From: DAOUBP01 sp964513075
GTDB lineage: Bacteria; Chloroflexota; Anaerolineae; CG2-30-64-16
Direction: 5' to 3'
DNA: 64,000 nt
Assembly (NCBI GenBank): GCA_964513075.1
Contig: CAZELR010000002.1
Span: forward strand, 62,001 to 126,000
Shown here: positions 41,362-50,322 of the stretch, piece by piece
Layout: each line of letters starts with the position of its first letter
How positions within the stretch are numbered: position 1 is the stretch's first letter
Position numbers and translations under genes: made by a program
The notes under the pieces: model-generated
The model's database searches: none
What the model was told of the DNA's origin: nothing
What the model saw: only the letters and a program-made list of their open reading frames with translations

Positions 41362-42072
41362 CTACCAAACGCCCGGCACGAGCCGGTAGCGGACGTCTCT
41401 GGTGTACTCCCGATAGCCGGGCAGCTCAGCCTGCAGCATGCGGTCTTCAAGCGCAGTCCGGGTCACCAGAGCGAAGAGGGCTGCAAGCGCGGGCAGAAGG
41501 GCCCAGAATGCACCCAGCAAAAAGGGGGTGCCCAACGTCTGGAGCGCGTACCCCACGTATCCTGGGTGACGCACTACGCGATACGGGCCGCTGATGCAAA
41601 CCGTGTGCCCGCGCTCCCCTTGGATGCGTACCGCCGTGGAGAAGTACGCGTTGGCGCGCATGGCCCCTACTGTCAGTCCGAATCCCGCGGCTAACACCGC
41701 TGCGCCGGCCAAGTGCCAGATAACGCCGAGGGCGTGAGTCCAGCCGAAGCGCGTATCCAGGCCTGCTACCAGCGGAAGTGTCAGATAGCCGGCTACAACA
41801 AGGACGCTGCTCACCGCCTTGTCCCAGCCCCGCATCTCCCGCGGGCGTCCGCGTTCCGCGATTGTCTCAGGGCTGGCGCGGAGCATGATCGTGCCGCCAA
41901 CCAAAACGGTGGCCAGCGAGATCCCGAGGTAGACCCAGGCCCAACGCCAGTCCAGGCGGCCTGCGCCGCCGAACAGCAGCCCTGCCTGGAGCAGGAGGAT
42001 GGCTCCGATCGTGCCGGCCCGCATGGCGATACCCGCGGCGGTGCGGGGACGTTTCTGATTGTTTTGTGTCAT
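41362..42072 (-). CDS. Isoprenylcysteine carboxyl methyltransferase-family membrane enzyme
   Basis: 236 aa from the ATG at 42072 (GGGAGGGGCAG upstream). Five or six membrane helices; the SAM-binding C-terminal region has GPYRVVRHPGYVGYALQTLG, and the tail LEDRMLQAELPGYREYTRDVRYRLVP is typical of this family. The methyl acceptor is unknown (a lipid or a prenyl-like compound). Single gene between repeats and an ABC operon. Confidence 0.85.
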   Translation of the reverse strand: MTQNNQKRPRTAAGIAMRAGTIGAILLLQAGLLFGGAGRLDWRWAWVYLGISLATVLVGGTIMLRASPETIAERGRPREMRGWDKAVSSVLVVAGYLTLPLVAGLDTRFGWTHALGVIWHLAGAAVLAAGFGLTVGAMRANAYFSTAVRIQGERGHTVCISGPYRVVRHPGYVGYALQTLGTPFLLGAFWALLPALAALFALVTRTALEDRMLQAELPGYREYTRDVRYRLVPGVW

Positions 42073-42186
42073 CTGCCCCTCCCTCTGCCTCGGGTTCAAT
42101 CATCGGGAAGGCTGAGGTCTTCGGTTTAGCACTTCAACTCGCCGAATGACGCGTAGCTCGGCACGTTGCAGTGCAGAAACCAGGGC

Positions 42187-42981
42187 TCAGATATACAGGT
42201 CGCGCTTGTTGTAAACCCAGTAGGCCGCGGCCACGCAGGCGACGATGATTGCCGCCGAGAGCGCCAGGTAGGCGCCGTTTAGCGCGCCGGTGCGAAACAA
42301 CTCGCTCGCTTCGAAATACTTGAACGGCGTGAAGTACTTGAGAAAACCCAGCTTCTCCTGCATGCCGGCGATGACGGACATGAAGTAGGTGACCAGGATG
42401 ATAGCGACCGCGACCGAGCCGGAGCGCTTGTACTGCTTCATGGCGCAGCCCAGCAGCAGCCCGACGGCCAGGAAGATCAGCTCGATCGCGAACATCGCCT
42501 GCATTTCGAGCGCCAGGAAGTTGTAGAACGCCTGATCCGGCTTGTACGCCTGCGCCCCCGCGATCGACGCCGCCCAGGTGATCAGCACAAAGGCGATGCA
42601 CATGACCAGCGCGGCCAGCGCCTTGGCCGTGACGACTCGGCTGCGGGACACCGGCAGCACGAGCGAAAACTCGACCGTCTTGTCGCGCTCTTCCTTGGAG
42701 ATAATCTCGCTGCCCCACATGGCCGCGGCGATCGCTCCCATCAGCCCGAAGTAGATAAACATGATGCCGTAAAAGCCGATCAGTGTGGTCAGGTTGAAAC
42801 CGCGCATGCTGAGGGCGTCCAGCATCCCTTGCGGCATGGCATCCAGCACCTTCAACATGTCGGGATTGCCGGCAAAGGCGGAGAACTTGGCCGACGCGAT
42901 CATGACCAGCAGCGCGATGATGACACTCCAGATCACCAGCGACTTGACTTGGGCTCTCAGTTCACGAAAAAAGATGTTCAT
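42187..42981 (-). CDS. ABC-2 type permease
   Basis: 264 aa, six membrane helices, beginning with the cytoplasmic FRELRAQVKSLVIW segment and containing SKEERDKTVEFSLVLPVSRSRVVTAK, the typical ABC-2 region. It is the last gene of the leftward operon ATPase-permease-permease. Ribosome binding site AAGAGGCG. Substrate unknown; such two-permease ABC-2 systems often export antibiotics or lipids. Confidence 0.88.
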   Translation of the reverse strand: MNIFFRELRAQVKSLVIWSVIIALLVMIASAKFSAFAGNPDMLKVLDAMPQGMLDALSMRGFNLTTLIGFYGIMFIYFGLMGAIAAAMWGSEIISKEERDKTVEFSLVLPVSRSRVVTAKALAALVMCIAFVLITWAASIAGAQAYKPDQAFYNFLALEMQAMFAIELIFLAVGLLLGCAMKQYKRSGSVAVAIILVTYFMSVIAGMQEKLGFLKYFTPFKYFEASELFRTGALNGAYLALSAAIIVACVAAAYWVYNKRDLYI

Positions 42982-43002
42982 CGTTCGCCTCTTGTAAGGG
43001 AC

Positions 43003-43050
43003 GCATCCTTCGACTGTGCCGCCAGAAAGCGGCGGCTCCGCTCAGGATGC
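43003..43050. repeat. GCATCCTTCGACT...CTCAGGATGC palindrome
   Basis: Inverted ends GCATCC/GGATGC with inner GCCGCC/GGCGGC arms, between the two permease genes. CTGAG repeat type. Confidence 0.65.
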
Positions 43051-43073
43051 TGCAAGCAATGGCAGGAATGCTC

Positions 43074-43883
43074 CTATGACACCGCCGGGATGTCGCGGCG
43101 GATGTAGAGCCAATAACTCACTGCCAGCGCCACCACGGTGACCGCGACGTTGAGCAGCACGAGCGGCGCGTCATACGCGCCCGCCTTGACGATGGCGGCC
43201 CCGTCGAAGTGCTTGAACGGCGTGAGCAGCTCCAGCTTGACGTCCCCGATCATGCCGCTGAACGCAGCGAGCACGTACGCGCCGAAGCCCAGGCCGAGGC
43301 CATAGGGCGTCACGCTGCGCACGCGCTTGACCAGCAGCGAAATGACCAGCCCTACGCTCAGGAAGAAGAGCTGAAAAATGACGATGCTGAGCAGCAGCAG
43401 GAGCAGCGTGCGCGGCTCGTACGCATGCCCGCCGCGGAAGAGCAGGATGGCCGCGATGCTGCTCACCCACACGACCAGGTTGGTGAGCGTCAGGCTGGCC
43501 AGTGCGGCGAGCAGCTTGCTGGTCAGCACCTGGACGCGGCTGACCGGTTTGGTCAGCAGGAAGTCCGCCGTCAATTCGCTCTCTTCCACCGAAACCAACC
43601 CGAAGCCGTAGTTGGCGGCCTGGATCGCCAGGCAGAGCTGGGCGAACATGAAGATGAGACCGTAAAAACCCATCACGGTGGTCATGTTCATCTTGTCCAG
43701 GCCGAAGGCGGACTTCAGCTCCTGGGGGAACCGTTCCATCATCTGGTTCAGGAGCGCGGCCTGGTCGGCAAAGCCCGGGTAGATGGAAAAGAAGAACATG
43801 ACGAGGAACACCAGGCCCAGCGACCAGATGAGCACCGACTTCAGCCGGCTGCGAAACTCGTATCTGAAGATGTTTGTGTTCAT
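43074..43883 (-). CDS. ABC-2 type permease
   Basis: 269 aa, six membrane helices, paralogous to the downstream permease (RSRLKSVLIWSLGLVFLVMFF, MGFYGLIFMF, SVEESELTADFLLTKPVSRVQVLTSK). The two probably form a heterodimeric channel with the ATPase encoded 9 bp upstream. Confidence 0.88.
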   Translation of the reverse strand: MNTNIFRYEFRSRLKSVLIWSLGLVFLVMFFFSIYPGFADQAALLNQMMERFPQELKSAFGLDKMNMTTVMGFYGLIFMFAQLCLAIQAANYGFGLVSVEESELTADFLLTKPVSRVQVLTSKLLAALASLTLTNLVVWVSSIAAILLFRGGHAYEPRTLLLLLLSIVIFQLFFLSVGLVISLLVKRVRSVTPYGLGLGFGAYVLAAFSGMIGDVKLELLTPFKHFDGAAIVKAGAYDAPLVLLNVAVTVVALAVSYWLYIRRDIPAVS

Positions 43884-43892
43884 GGTCTCAGC

Positions 43893-44765
43893 CTACTCGT
43901 AATAGTGCATGAAGATTTCTTCCAGGGTCGGCTCTTCGATCGTGATGTCGCTGACCTGGACGCCGCTGATTTTCTGGAGCACCGCGTTGATGTCGCCCTT
44001 GAAGAAGAAGCGCACCGTGCCGTTCTCCGTCTGCACGTTGGTCACGCCCGGCAGATCGAAGGTCGCCGGGGTCAGCCCGCCGGCCGTCACGCTCACCTTC
44101 TTGTAGTTGTTCTGCTGCAGGGTGCGGATGTCGGAGATCTCGGCGATGCGGCCCTCGCGGATGATGCCCACGCGCGAGCACAGGCGCTGCACTTCGCCCA
44201 AGATGTGCGACGAGAAGAAGACGGTGACCCCGCGGGCGTTCTCTTCGCGGATCAGGTCGAAGAACTTGCGCTGCATCAGCGGGTCTAGGCCGGCGGTCGG
44301 CTCGTCCAGGAAGAGCAGCTTGGGGCTGTGCAGTAAGCCCTGCACGATGCCCACCTTTTTCTTGTTGCCGTACGACAGGTCGCTGATGCGGCGGTTCAGC
44401 TCCAGTTCCATGGTCTTGGAGAGATCCTGCAGGCGCTGGGTGCAATCGCCCTCGAAGAAGCTGGCGGAGTACTTGAGCAGGTCAATGACCTTCATGCCCT
44501 CATAGTAAAAGACCTCGGAGGGCAGGTAGCCGATGTTGCGGCGGATTTCGGGGCCGTGCGTGGCCACGTCCTTGCCGAAGATCTTGGCGCTGCCGCTGGT
44601 CGGGTGGATCAGCGACAGTAGCAGGCGGATGGTGGTGGATTTCCCGGCGCCGTTCGGCCCAATGAAGCCAAAGATCTCGCCTTCTTCCTCGTTGAATGAG
44701 ACGTCCACGATGCCGCGTGCTTTGCCATAATACTTGGTCAGATGATTGACCTCGATAATACTCAT
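43893..44765 (-). CDS. ABC-2 exporter ATPase
   Basis: 290 aa from the ATG at 44765 (AAAGGAG upstream). Walker A GPNGAGKST, signature LSYGNKKKVGIVQGL, Walker B LLFLDEPTAGLD, switch FFSSHI. The C-terminal 75 residues (VSVTAGGLTPATFDL, then DITIEEPTLEEIFMHYYE) form the extra domain usual in DrrA/CcmA-like exporters. Promoter at 44818-44846; a perfect palindrome lies in the 5' leader. Confidence 0.92.
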   Translation of the reverse strand: MSIIEVNHLTKYYGKARGIVDVSFNEEEGEIFGFIGPNGAGKSTTIRLLLSLIHPTSGSAKIFGKDVATHGPEIRRNIGYLPSEVFYYEGMKVIDLLKYSASFFEGDCTQRLQDLSKTMELELNRRISDLSYGNKKKVGIVQGLLHSPKLLFLDEPTAGLDPLMQRKFFDLIREENARGVTVFFSSHILGEVQRLCSRVGIIREGRIAEISDIRTLQQNNYKKVSVTAGGLTPATFDLPGVTNVQTENGTVRFFFKGDINAVLQKISGVQVSDITIEEPTLEEIFMHYYE

Positions 44766-44782
44766 CGAGTTGCTCCTTTCGC

Positions 44783-44797
44783 GCACGCAATGCGTGC
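44783..44797. promoter_or_regulatory. Possible operator: GCACGCA-A-TGCGTGC
   Basis: A perfect 15-bp palindrome between the promoter (44818-44846) and the start codon (44765) of the ABC-2 operon. Its position just downstream of the transcription start suits a repressor. No regulator gene adjoins it. Confidence 0.45.
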
Positions 44798-44817
44798 ATT
44801 TATGAACACAGACTCAT

Positions 44818-44846
44818 ATAGTAAGGCCGCAGCGGCGCGTTGTCAA
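44818..44846 (-). promoter_or_regulatory. ABC-2 exporter operon promoter
   Basis: Minus strand TTGACA (44841-44846) and TACTAT (44818-44823), 17-bp spacer. Confidence 0.75.
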
Positions 44847-44927
44847 GCAGGAAAAAGTGATTAGGGAGTTTTCGTTAAGGATGGCGTCCAGCGCCTGCGC
44901 GCAGCGGCAACCTGTCGCAGCGCGTCC

Positions 44928-45890
44928 CTACAGCGCGATATACCACCGCCGTTTATCGAGCCACCACGCGATCCAGGTCAGGCTGAGCACCAGCGCCGCC
45001 GTTTGCAGCGCCGTCAGCCAGAGCGGCGCATCCACGTACCAACCGGGGATCGGCGGCAGCGCAAAGAAACCCAATAGGACGCCATGCAGCACATATAACA
45101 GGAGGGGATTGCGGCCCCACGCGGACAGGAGCGGCAGGCGCAGCCCGGCTCCGTTCAGAATGTGGAACCCCAGGAAGATCAGGGCGCTGAGGCCCAGGCT
45201 GATCAGGATGTAGCTGGCAGACGCGCGATTCTTGCTGACCGGGATCACCAGGCTGACCGCCAGGCCGGCCGCGAGCGTCAACAGCGCCGCCCCCGGCATC
45301 CATCGCCGACGCAGAGCAGGAGCGTGATACCAATCCGCGATAACTGTCGCCAGGATCAGCAGGCCGGCCCAGCTCAGTGCACCCCACGGTCCGTTGTGCG
45401 GCGCGCTCCGCACCGCGTTCAGCCAGCAGCAGTTCAGAAGTTCCTGGTAGATAGCCAACAACCCCAGACCCACCGCCGCGCGCCAGGGAGTTGGCAGGCG
45501 AATGACAAACAGTGTCAACAGCCCCGCGACGCCAAGGGCCTGCAGCAGCCCCCAATTGACCGTGCTGGGGTAGACCCCGGACAGGTTCCCTCCGAGCGTC
45601 ATCAGGAAACCCAGCCCGATGAGCGCCAGGTTGCGGACGACGGCGTGCTCGTAGGCTTTCCGCGCGCCATCGCGCGCCAGCCGCCGCCGGAACGAGAGGC
45701 CATAGGTCAGGCCGATGGCGAACACGAACAGCGGCGCGATCAGGTCGATGACGGTGTAACCCACGTCGGGCGCGTGCTTCAGCCAGGCCGGCACGCGGCT
45801 CACCTCTGCCAGGTAGTCTGCCAGCGCCATCAGCAGAATGGCGAAGCCCCGGAACTGATCGATGGCGTCGAGTCGTGAAGATGTGGTCAT
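44928..45890 (-). CDS. Heparan-alpha-glucosaminide N-acetyltransferase-like membrane protein
   Basis: 320 aa, about ten membrane helices. N-terminal LDAIDQFRGFAILLMALADYL matches the DUF1624/DUF5009 acyltransferase type (acetyl-CoA to a sugar amine across the membrane). The conserved HAPDVGYTVIDLIAPLFVFAIGL loop is present. Its ATG overlaps the stop of the PIG-L gene by 4 bp. Deacetylase and acetyltransferase of sugar amines next to each other suggest that they act on one glycan. Confidence 0.82.
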   Translation of the reverse strand: MTTSSRLDAIDQFRGFAILLMALADYLAEVSRVPAWLKHAPDVGYTVIDLIAPLFVFAIGLTYGLSFRRRLARDGARKAYEHAVVRNLALIGLGFLMTLGGNLSGVYPSTVNWGLLQALGVAGLLTLFVIRLPTPWRAAVGLGLLAIYQELLNCCWLNAVRSAPHNGPWGALSWAGLLILATVIADWYHAPALRRRWMPGAALLTLAAGLAVSLVIPVSKNRASASYILISLGLSALIFLGFHILNGAGLRLPLLSAWGRNPLLLYVLHGVLLGFFALPPIPGWYVDAPLWLTALQTAALVLSLTWIAWWLDKRRWYIAL

Positions 45891-47377
45891 CGTCCATCCG
45901 CCTTCAGGTTCAGCACCCGCCAGGCCGCCGAGTCGAGCGGCAGATCCCCCAGGGTAGTGCGCGCAGTGACAAGCGCCCGGTCCGGGTCGCCCAAAAGCGC
46001 CAGCGGCACGCGCAGCACGATATCGCGGGCGTCACGACTCACCTGCACCGCAGCATTCTTCAACTCGCGACTCTGGTCGTAGACGGCCTGGGATAACTCG
46101 CCCACTTTGATGTGGATCTTGGGCATGCTTGCGAACGGTTGATCCGGCCGATAGCCGAAGAGATAGGCGGAGAACGCCACGCCCTCGGCCAGCGGCTTCG
46201 ACAGTGTCACCGACAGGACCAGGCCGGTGTCTGTGCGGCGTATCGTGCGCCATTCCAAGCCGACGAACTTCGCCCGCTCTGCATCGGTCAGCTCGTCCGG
46301 CGCCTGGGTGCTGGGCTCCGCCGTCTCCAGGCCCAGCTCGGTGTCTGGCGCGGTCAGGGTCGCGTCCGGGGTGTTGCCGAACAGCTCGTTGGCGCGGATG
46401 AAGGACGACAGATAGCGCGCGTTGGAGTCGTATTGTGTGTGGTGGGCCTCCAGGGCCATCTGCTTGCGGCTGACCTCGTCCTGGCTCAACGGTAAGGTCC
46501 ACCAGGCCTCCTGTCCGGCGAGGTCGGCCGGAGGCGCCAACGTGTCCGTGGGCGCCAGACCGCGCGGCTCGGGCCAACGGGGGGTGTGCACCAGGTAGGG
46601 GTAGAGTTCCGGCGTCAGCCCCAGGTCCCACAGCGCGACGCGGGTGAAGGTGTAGAGTGCCAGATGGTCCACGTTGTGGTCGGCCGGGTGCGAGAGGAAC
46701 ACCTTGGTGGGTTGAACTTCCTTGATGAGCGCCTCCAGGTCGGCCAGGATGGTTTCACCCTTGTACGCCGCGCCGGGATGGTAGGCGTTGGCGTAGGGCA
46801 CCTGCGTGACGCGCGTGAAGATGCTGCGCAGCGGGGGCTCGGCGCCCCAATGTTCGGTCCAGATCCCCAGCGTGCCGAAGTCGGGATAGCCGAGGAAGGT
46901 GAGCTGTTCGGGTTGCAACCCCAGAATGTGATCCGCCGCCAACGCCTCATCGTGGCGGAACAGGCCCATCGCTTCCACCTGGCCGGGCAGCAGCTCCGGC
47001 TGTTTGCGGTAGAGCACGAAGGACCACTCGTTGGCGTCGCCATAGGTCAGGAAGACCACGCGCAGCGGCAGCCCCAGGGCGGTCGCCTTCTGGATCACGC
47101 CGCCGTTGCCGATGGTTTCGTCGTCGGGGTGCGGCGCGAGAACCAGGATGCGATCCGCCGCGCTGAAGGTCAGCTCAGATGCGTTGAATTCCGCCGCGGG
47201 CTGGGGGGTCACGGCCTGCGGCGGGGCCGCAGTGGACAGAGGCGTTGCGCCGGGCTGGGGCCACGCGTTGGGGGTGCATTGTGCCAGTCCGGCGAGCAGG
47301 ATCAGCATAGCTATGGTTACAGTTGTGCTCTTGGCAGCCCGAAAAGGACGCCCGGACATGTGAAGTCTACTTTTCAT
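45887..47377 (-). CDS. PIG-L family deacetylase lipoprotein
   Basis: 496 aa from the ATG at 47377, which overlaps the end of the ATPase gene. Lipobox LLAGLAQC (Cys about residue 35) predicts an outer-face lipoprotein. The PIG-L domain has the zinc motif APHPDDETIGNGG and HPADHNVDH; these enzymes remove N-acetyl groups from sugars. After about residue 330 a beta-rich domain (DTGLVLSVTLSKPLAEGV, HIKVGELSQAVYDQ) recalls DOMON/CBM9 folds. The start lacks a strong ribosome binding site; the internal ATG at 47359 is an alternative. Confidence 0.85.
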   Translation of the reverse strand: MKSRLHMSGRPFRAAKSTTVTIAMLILLAGLAQCTPNAWPQPGATPLSTAAPPQAVTPQPAAEFNASELTFSAADRILVLAPHPDDETIGNGGVIQKATALGLPLRVVFLTYGDANEWSFVLYRKQPELLPGQVEAMGLFRHDEALAADHILGLQPEQLTFLGYPDFGTLGIWTEHWGAEPPLRSIFTRVTQVPYANAYHPGAAYKGETILADLEALIKEVQPTKVFLSHPADHNVDHLALYTFTRVALWDLGLTPELYPYLVHTPRWPEPRGLAPTDTLAPPADLAGQEAWWTLPLSQDEVSRKQMALEAHHTQYDSNARYLSSFIRANELFGNTPDATLTAPDTELGLETAEPSTQAPDELTDAERAKFVGLEWRTIRRTDTGLVLSVTLSKPLAEGVAFSAYLFGYRPDQPFASMPKIHIKVGELSQAVYDQSRELKNAAVQVSRDARDIVLRVPLALLGDPDRALVTARTTLGDLPLDSAAWRVLNLKADGR

Positions 47378-49976
47378 AACGACCATGCTTTTCAGTCTGG
47401 TGGTAGAACCAGGCTTTGACCAATTCGGCCGCTGCCAGATACGCGGCCACGATGCCGGCGATGGCGGCCAGGATGGCAGCCGGCAGGGGATGGAAGTCGA
47501 GCAGCCCGGCCAGCGGCGAGTAGGGCAGCCAGACGACCAACGCCGCAACAAGGGCCGTCATGATTAGCATGGCGCGGCTGGGCCGGCTGCGCAGCAGCGA
47601 TCCCCGCGTCCGCAGCACGAAGACGACCAGGCTGGCCGACAGGATCGACTCGACAAACCAGCCGGTGTGGAACAGCGCTTCGCGCGCCGGATTGTTACGC
47701 GTCAGCCACAGCAGGGCGCCGAAAGTAACGAAATCGAACAACGAGCTCAGCGGCCCGAAGGTGAGCATGAAGCGCCGGATGAAGCCGATATCCCACCGTC
47801 GCGGCCGGCGCACGAAGTCGGCGTCCACGTTGTCTCCGGCAATGGTCATCTCCGGCAGGTCGGTGAGGAAGTTGATCAGCAGGATCTGCTTGGGCAGCAT
47901 GGCCAGGAAGGGCAGGAACAGCGACGCGCCCGCGACGCTGAACATGTTGCCGAAGTTGGCGCTGGTAGCCATGAAGACGTATTTGAGCGTGTTGCCGAAC
48001 GTCCGCCGCCCCTGGAGGATGCCCTCGCGCAGCACCGAGAGATCATTGCGCAGCAGAACGAAATCCGCAGCCTCCTTGGCCACATCCACGGCGGTGTCCA
48101 CCGAGATGCCCACGTCCGCGGTGTGCAGGGCCGGCGCGTCATTGATGCCGTCGCCCATGTAGCCCACGACGTGGCGCGTCTTTTTGAGGGCCAGGATGAT
48201 GCGCTCTTTCTCGTTGGGGTCCACCTCGCAGAACAGGGTCGTGTGTTCGGCGGCCTGCCACAGCGCGTCATCGCGCATGTCGTTGATCTCGGCGCCCGTG
48301 AGCACCCCGGTCACCGGCAGGCCGATGGCCTCGGCGGTGTGCATCGCGACCAGGTGATTGTCCCCGGTGATGATCTTGAGCTGCACCCCGAGGTCAGCCA
48401 GGTCCACCACGGTTTGTTGGACGCCGGCCTTGGGTGGGTCGAAGAAAAGCAGGAACCCGGCAAAGGCCATGGCCTGCTCGTCATCTCGGGTATACGTGCA
48501 CGGATGCTCCGGCGTCATGCAGCGGACCGTCGCGACCCCCAGCACGCGATAGCCTTGGCCGCTCCACTCGGCGTAGCGCGCCAGCAGCGCAGTGCGGTGT
48601 GTATCATCCAGGGGTGCGCTGGTCTCGCCCTCCTCGACCGCGGTGCAGGCGGCCAGCACGCCTTCCAGCGCCCCCTTGGTGATCATCAGGGGCGCGGCGC
48701 CGTTCCCTTCATCCACTACCACGCTGAGCCGTTTGCGCACGAAGTCGTAGGGGATCTCATCTACTTTGGCGACGCCTGCGATGTCACATGTCGCGGCCTG
48801 GATCGCATCATCGAGCGCGTTGGCTAGGCCGGTCTGAAAGTGGGCATTGAGGCTCGCGAGTCGCAGCACCCGCTCCGACTTCTGCCCGACCGCGTCCAGC
48901 GCACCGTCCAGCTGGACGACCCCGGCGGTGAGGGTGCCGGTCTTGTCGGTGCAGAGCACGTCCATGCTGCCGAAGTTCTCGATGGCGGCCAGGCGCCGCA
49001 CGATGACGCCGGCCCCGGCCATCCGCTGCGCACCGCGCGAGAGGTTGATGTTGATGATGGCGGGCAGGAGCTGGGGCGTCAGGCCCACAGCCAGCGCCAG
49101 TGAGAAGAGCAGGGAGTCCACGACGGGTTTGTGGAAGAAGACGTTGACCGCGAATACCGCCAGCACCAACAGGAACGTCACCTCGCTGAGCAGGTAGCCC
49201 AGTTGGCGGATGCCGTGCTCAAACTCGGTCTCGGGCGGCCGCAGCTGAAGCCGCTGGCTGATCTGGCCGAAGGCGGTGGCCCGGCCGGTCTGCACGATGA
49301 TGGCCCGTCCCGTGCCGCTGCGCACGCTGGTGCCCATGAAGACGGTGTTGGTGCGCTCGGCCAGGCTGGCGCGCTCAGGCACGACGCCGGGCTGCTTTTC
49401 GACGGGGAACGTCTCGCCGGTCAGCGCGGCCTGGCTGACGAAGAAGTCCTTCGCCTCCAACACGATGCCATCCGCCGGGATCAGGCTGCCGGCCGAGAGA
49501 AGCACGATGTCGCCCGGTGCGACCTCCTCCGCCGGCACGATTTGGGCTGCGCCGTCACGCAGCACGGTTGCCTTGGCACGGATCTGGCTGCGCAGCTTCT
49601 CGGCCGCGTTGCCCGCGCTGTACTCCTGGCTGAAGCTCAACGCCGCACTGCCCCCTACGATGGCGAGGATGATAGCGGCGTCGACCCAGTCCTGCAGGAC
49701 CGCAGACACAATGGTAGCAAAGAGCAGGATGAGGACGATTGGGCTCTTGAACTGGCTCAGCAGCAGCACGGGCCAACGTGCGTGATGGCGGGTCTCCAGG
49801 CTGTTGGCGCCGCTGCGGGCCAGGCGACCGCGGGCCTCGTCGCCGGTCAGGCCGGCCGGGCTGCTCTGGAGGGCGGCCAACAGCGCTTCGACCGGCTGGC
49901 TCCAGGAGCGCTCGGCATCGAAAGCGCCAACGCCTGCCGCTTGCACCGGGGATGCCCTGTTGGCTTCGTTTTGCAT
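47367..49976 (-). CDS. P-type ATPase, Mg2+-importing (MgtA) type
   Basis: 869 aa from the ATG at 49976 (GGAGGAATC upstream). Ten membrane helices; TGETFPVEK, phosphorylation motif DKTGTLT, then GDGINDAPALHTADVGISVD. The membrane pattern and tail match P3B MgtA/MgtB. It imports Mg2+ or Ni2+ down the membrane potential with ATP. It lies in a metal-ion gene series after the Nramp fusion and the SLC13 remnant. I see no Mg2+ riboswitch in the 50-bp leader. Confidence 0.9.
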   Translation of the reverse strand: MQNEANRASPVQAAGVGAFDAERSWSQPVEALLAALQSSPAGLTGDEARGRLARSGANSLETRHHARWPVLLLSQFKSPIVLILLFATIVSAVLQDWVDAAIILAIVGGSAALSFSQEYSAGNAAEKLRSQIRAKATVLRDGAAQIVPAEEVAPGDIVLLSAGSLIPADGIVLEAKDFFVSQAALTGETFPVEKQPGVVPERASLAERTNTVFMGTSVRSGTGRAIIVQTGRATAFGQISQRLQLRPPETEFEHGIRQLGYLLSEVTFLLVLAVFAVNVFFHKPVVDSLLFSLALAVGLTPQLLPAIININLSRGAQRMAGAGVIVRRLAAIENFGSMDVLCTDKTGTLTAGVVQLDGALDAVGQKSERVLRLASLNAHFQTGLANALDDAIQAATCDIAGVAKVDEIPYDFVRKRLSVVVDEGNGAAPLMITKGALEGVLAACTAVEEGETSAPLDDTHRTALLARYAEWSGQGYRVLGVATVRCMTPEHPCTYTRDDEQAMAFAGFLLFFDPPKAGVQQTVVDLADLGVQLKIITGDNHLVAMHTAEAIGLPVTGVLTGAEINDMRDDALWQAAEHTTLFCEVDPNEKERIILALKKTRHVVGYMGDGINDAPALHTADVGISVDTAVDVAKEAADFVLLRNDLSVLREGILQGRRTFGNTLKYVFMATSANFGNMFSVAGASLFLPFLAMLPKQILLINFLTDLPEMTIAGDNVDADFVRRPRRWDIGFIRRFMLTFGPLSSLFDFVTFGALLWLTRNNPAREALFHTGWFVESILSASLVVFVLRTRGSLLRSRPSRAMLIMTALVAALVVWLPYSPLAGLLDFHPLPAAILAAIAGIVAAYLAAAELVKAWFYHQTEKHGRYEK

Positions 49977-50026
49977 GACAGATTCCTCCGCGCTCTTGAA
50001 GACGCTGGGTCCCAGCATCCACTCCC

Positions 50027-50308
50027 TTACTTCTGCGTAAGTGGCCAGAAGACGGGCAGTAGGACCAGCACCACTCCGAAGATTAGCAGCGTTAGTGGCC
50101 AGCCTACTTTGAGATAGTCCCTGAACCGGTAGCCGCCCGGTCCCATCACCAGTACGTTGACCGGGTGGCCCAGAGGGGTCAGGATGCCGGCGATGCCCAG
50201 AGCCACGACGACCAGCAGCGCCACCAGGTCGGCGCGCAGGCGTTCGCTCAGGAGCAGGACCACGGCTACGATCAGGATGACCAGGGTGAACACCAGTGGG
50301 CTTGTCAT
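50027..50308 (-). pseudogene. SLC13-family transporter with a large in-frame internal deletion
   Basis: The 93-aa frame joins a normal SLC13 N-terminus (MTSPLVFTLVILIVAVVLL, RADLVALLVVVALGIAGILTP) straight to a normal C-terminus (GHPVNVLVMGPGGYRFRDYLKVG, WPLTLL). Full-length relatives have roughly 500 residues between these parts. Start and stop are intact and the join is in frame at LTP/LGHP, so a two-helix or three-helix peptide could still be made, but it cannot transport. Lies 15 bp after the Nramp fusion. Confidence 0.75.
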
Positions 50309-50322
50309 TTCATTCAGCGTTC

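Noticed and set aside
47667..48827. A 386-codon open frame opposite the MgtA-like ATPase
   Set aside because: Antisense shadow; the minus strand has the P-type ATPase motifs through this region.
49977..50026. Mg2+-sensing leader before the MgtA-like gene
   Set aside because: The gap to the previous gene is only 50 bp and shows no alternative hairpins.
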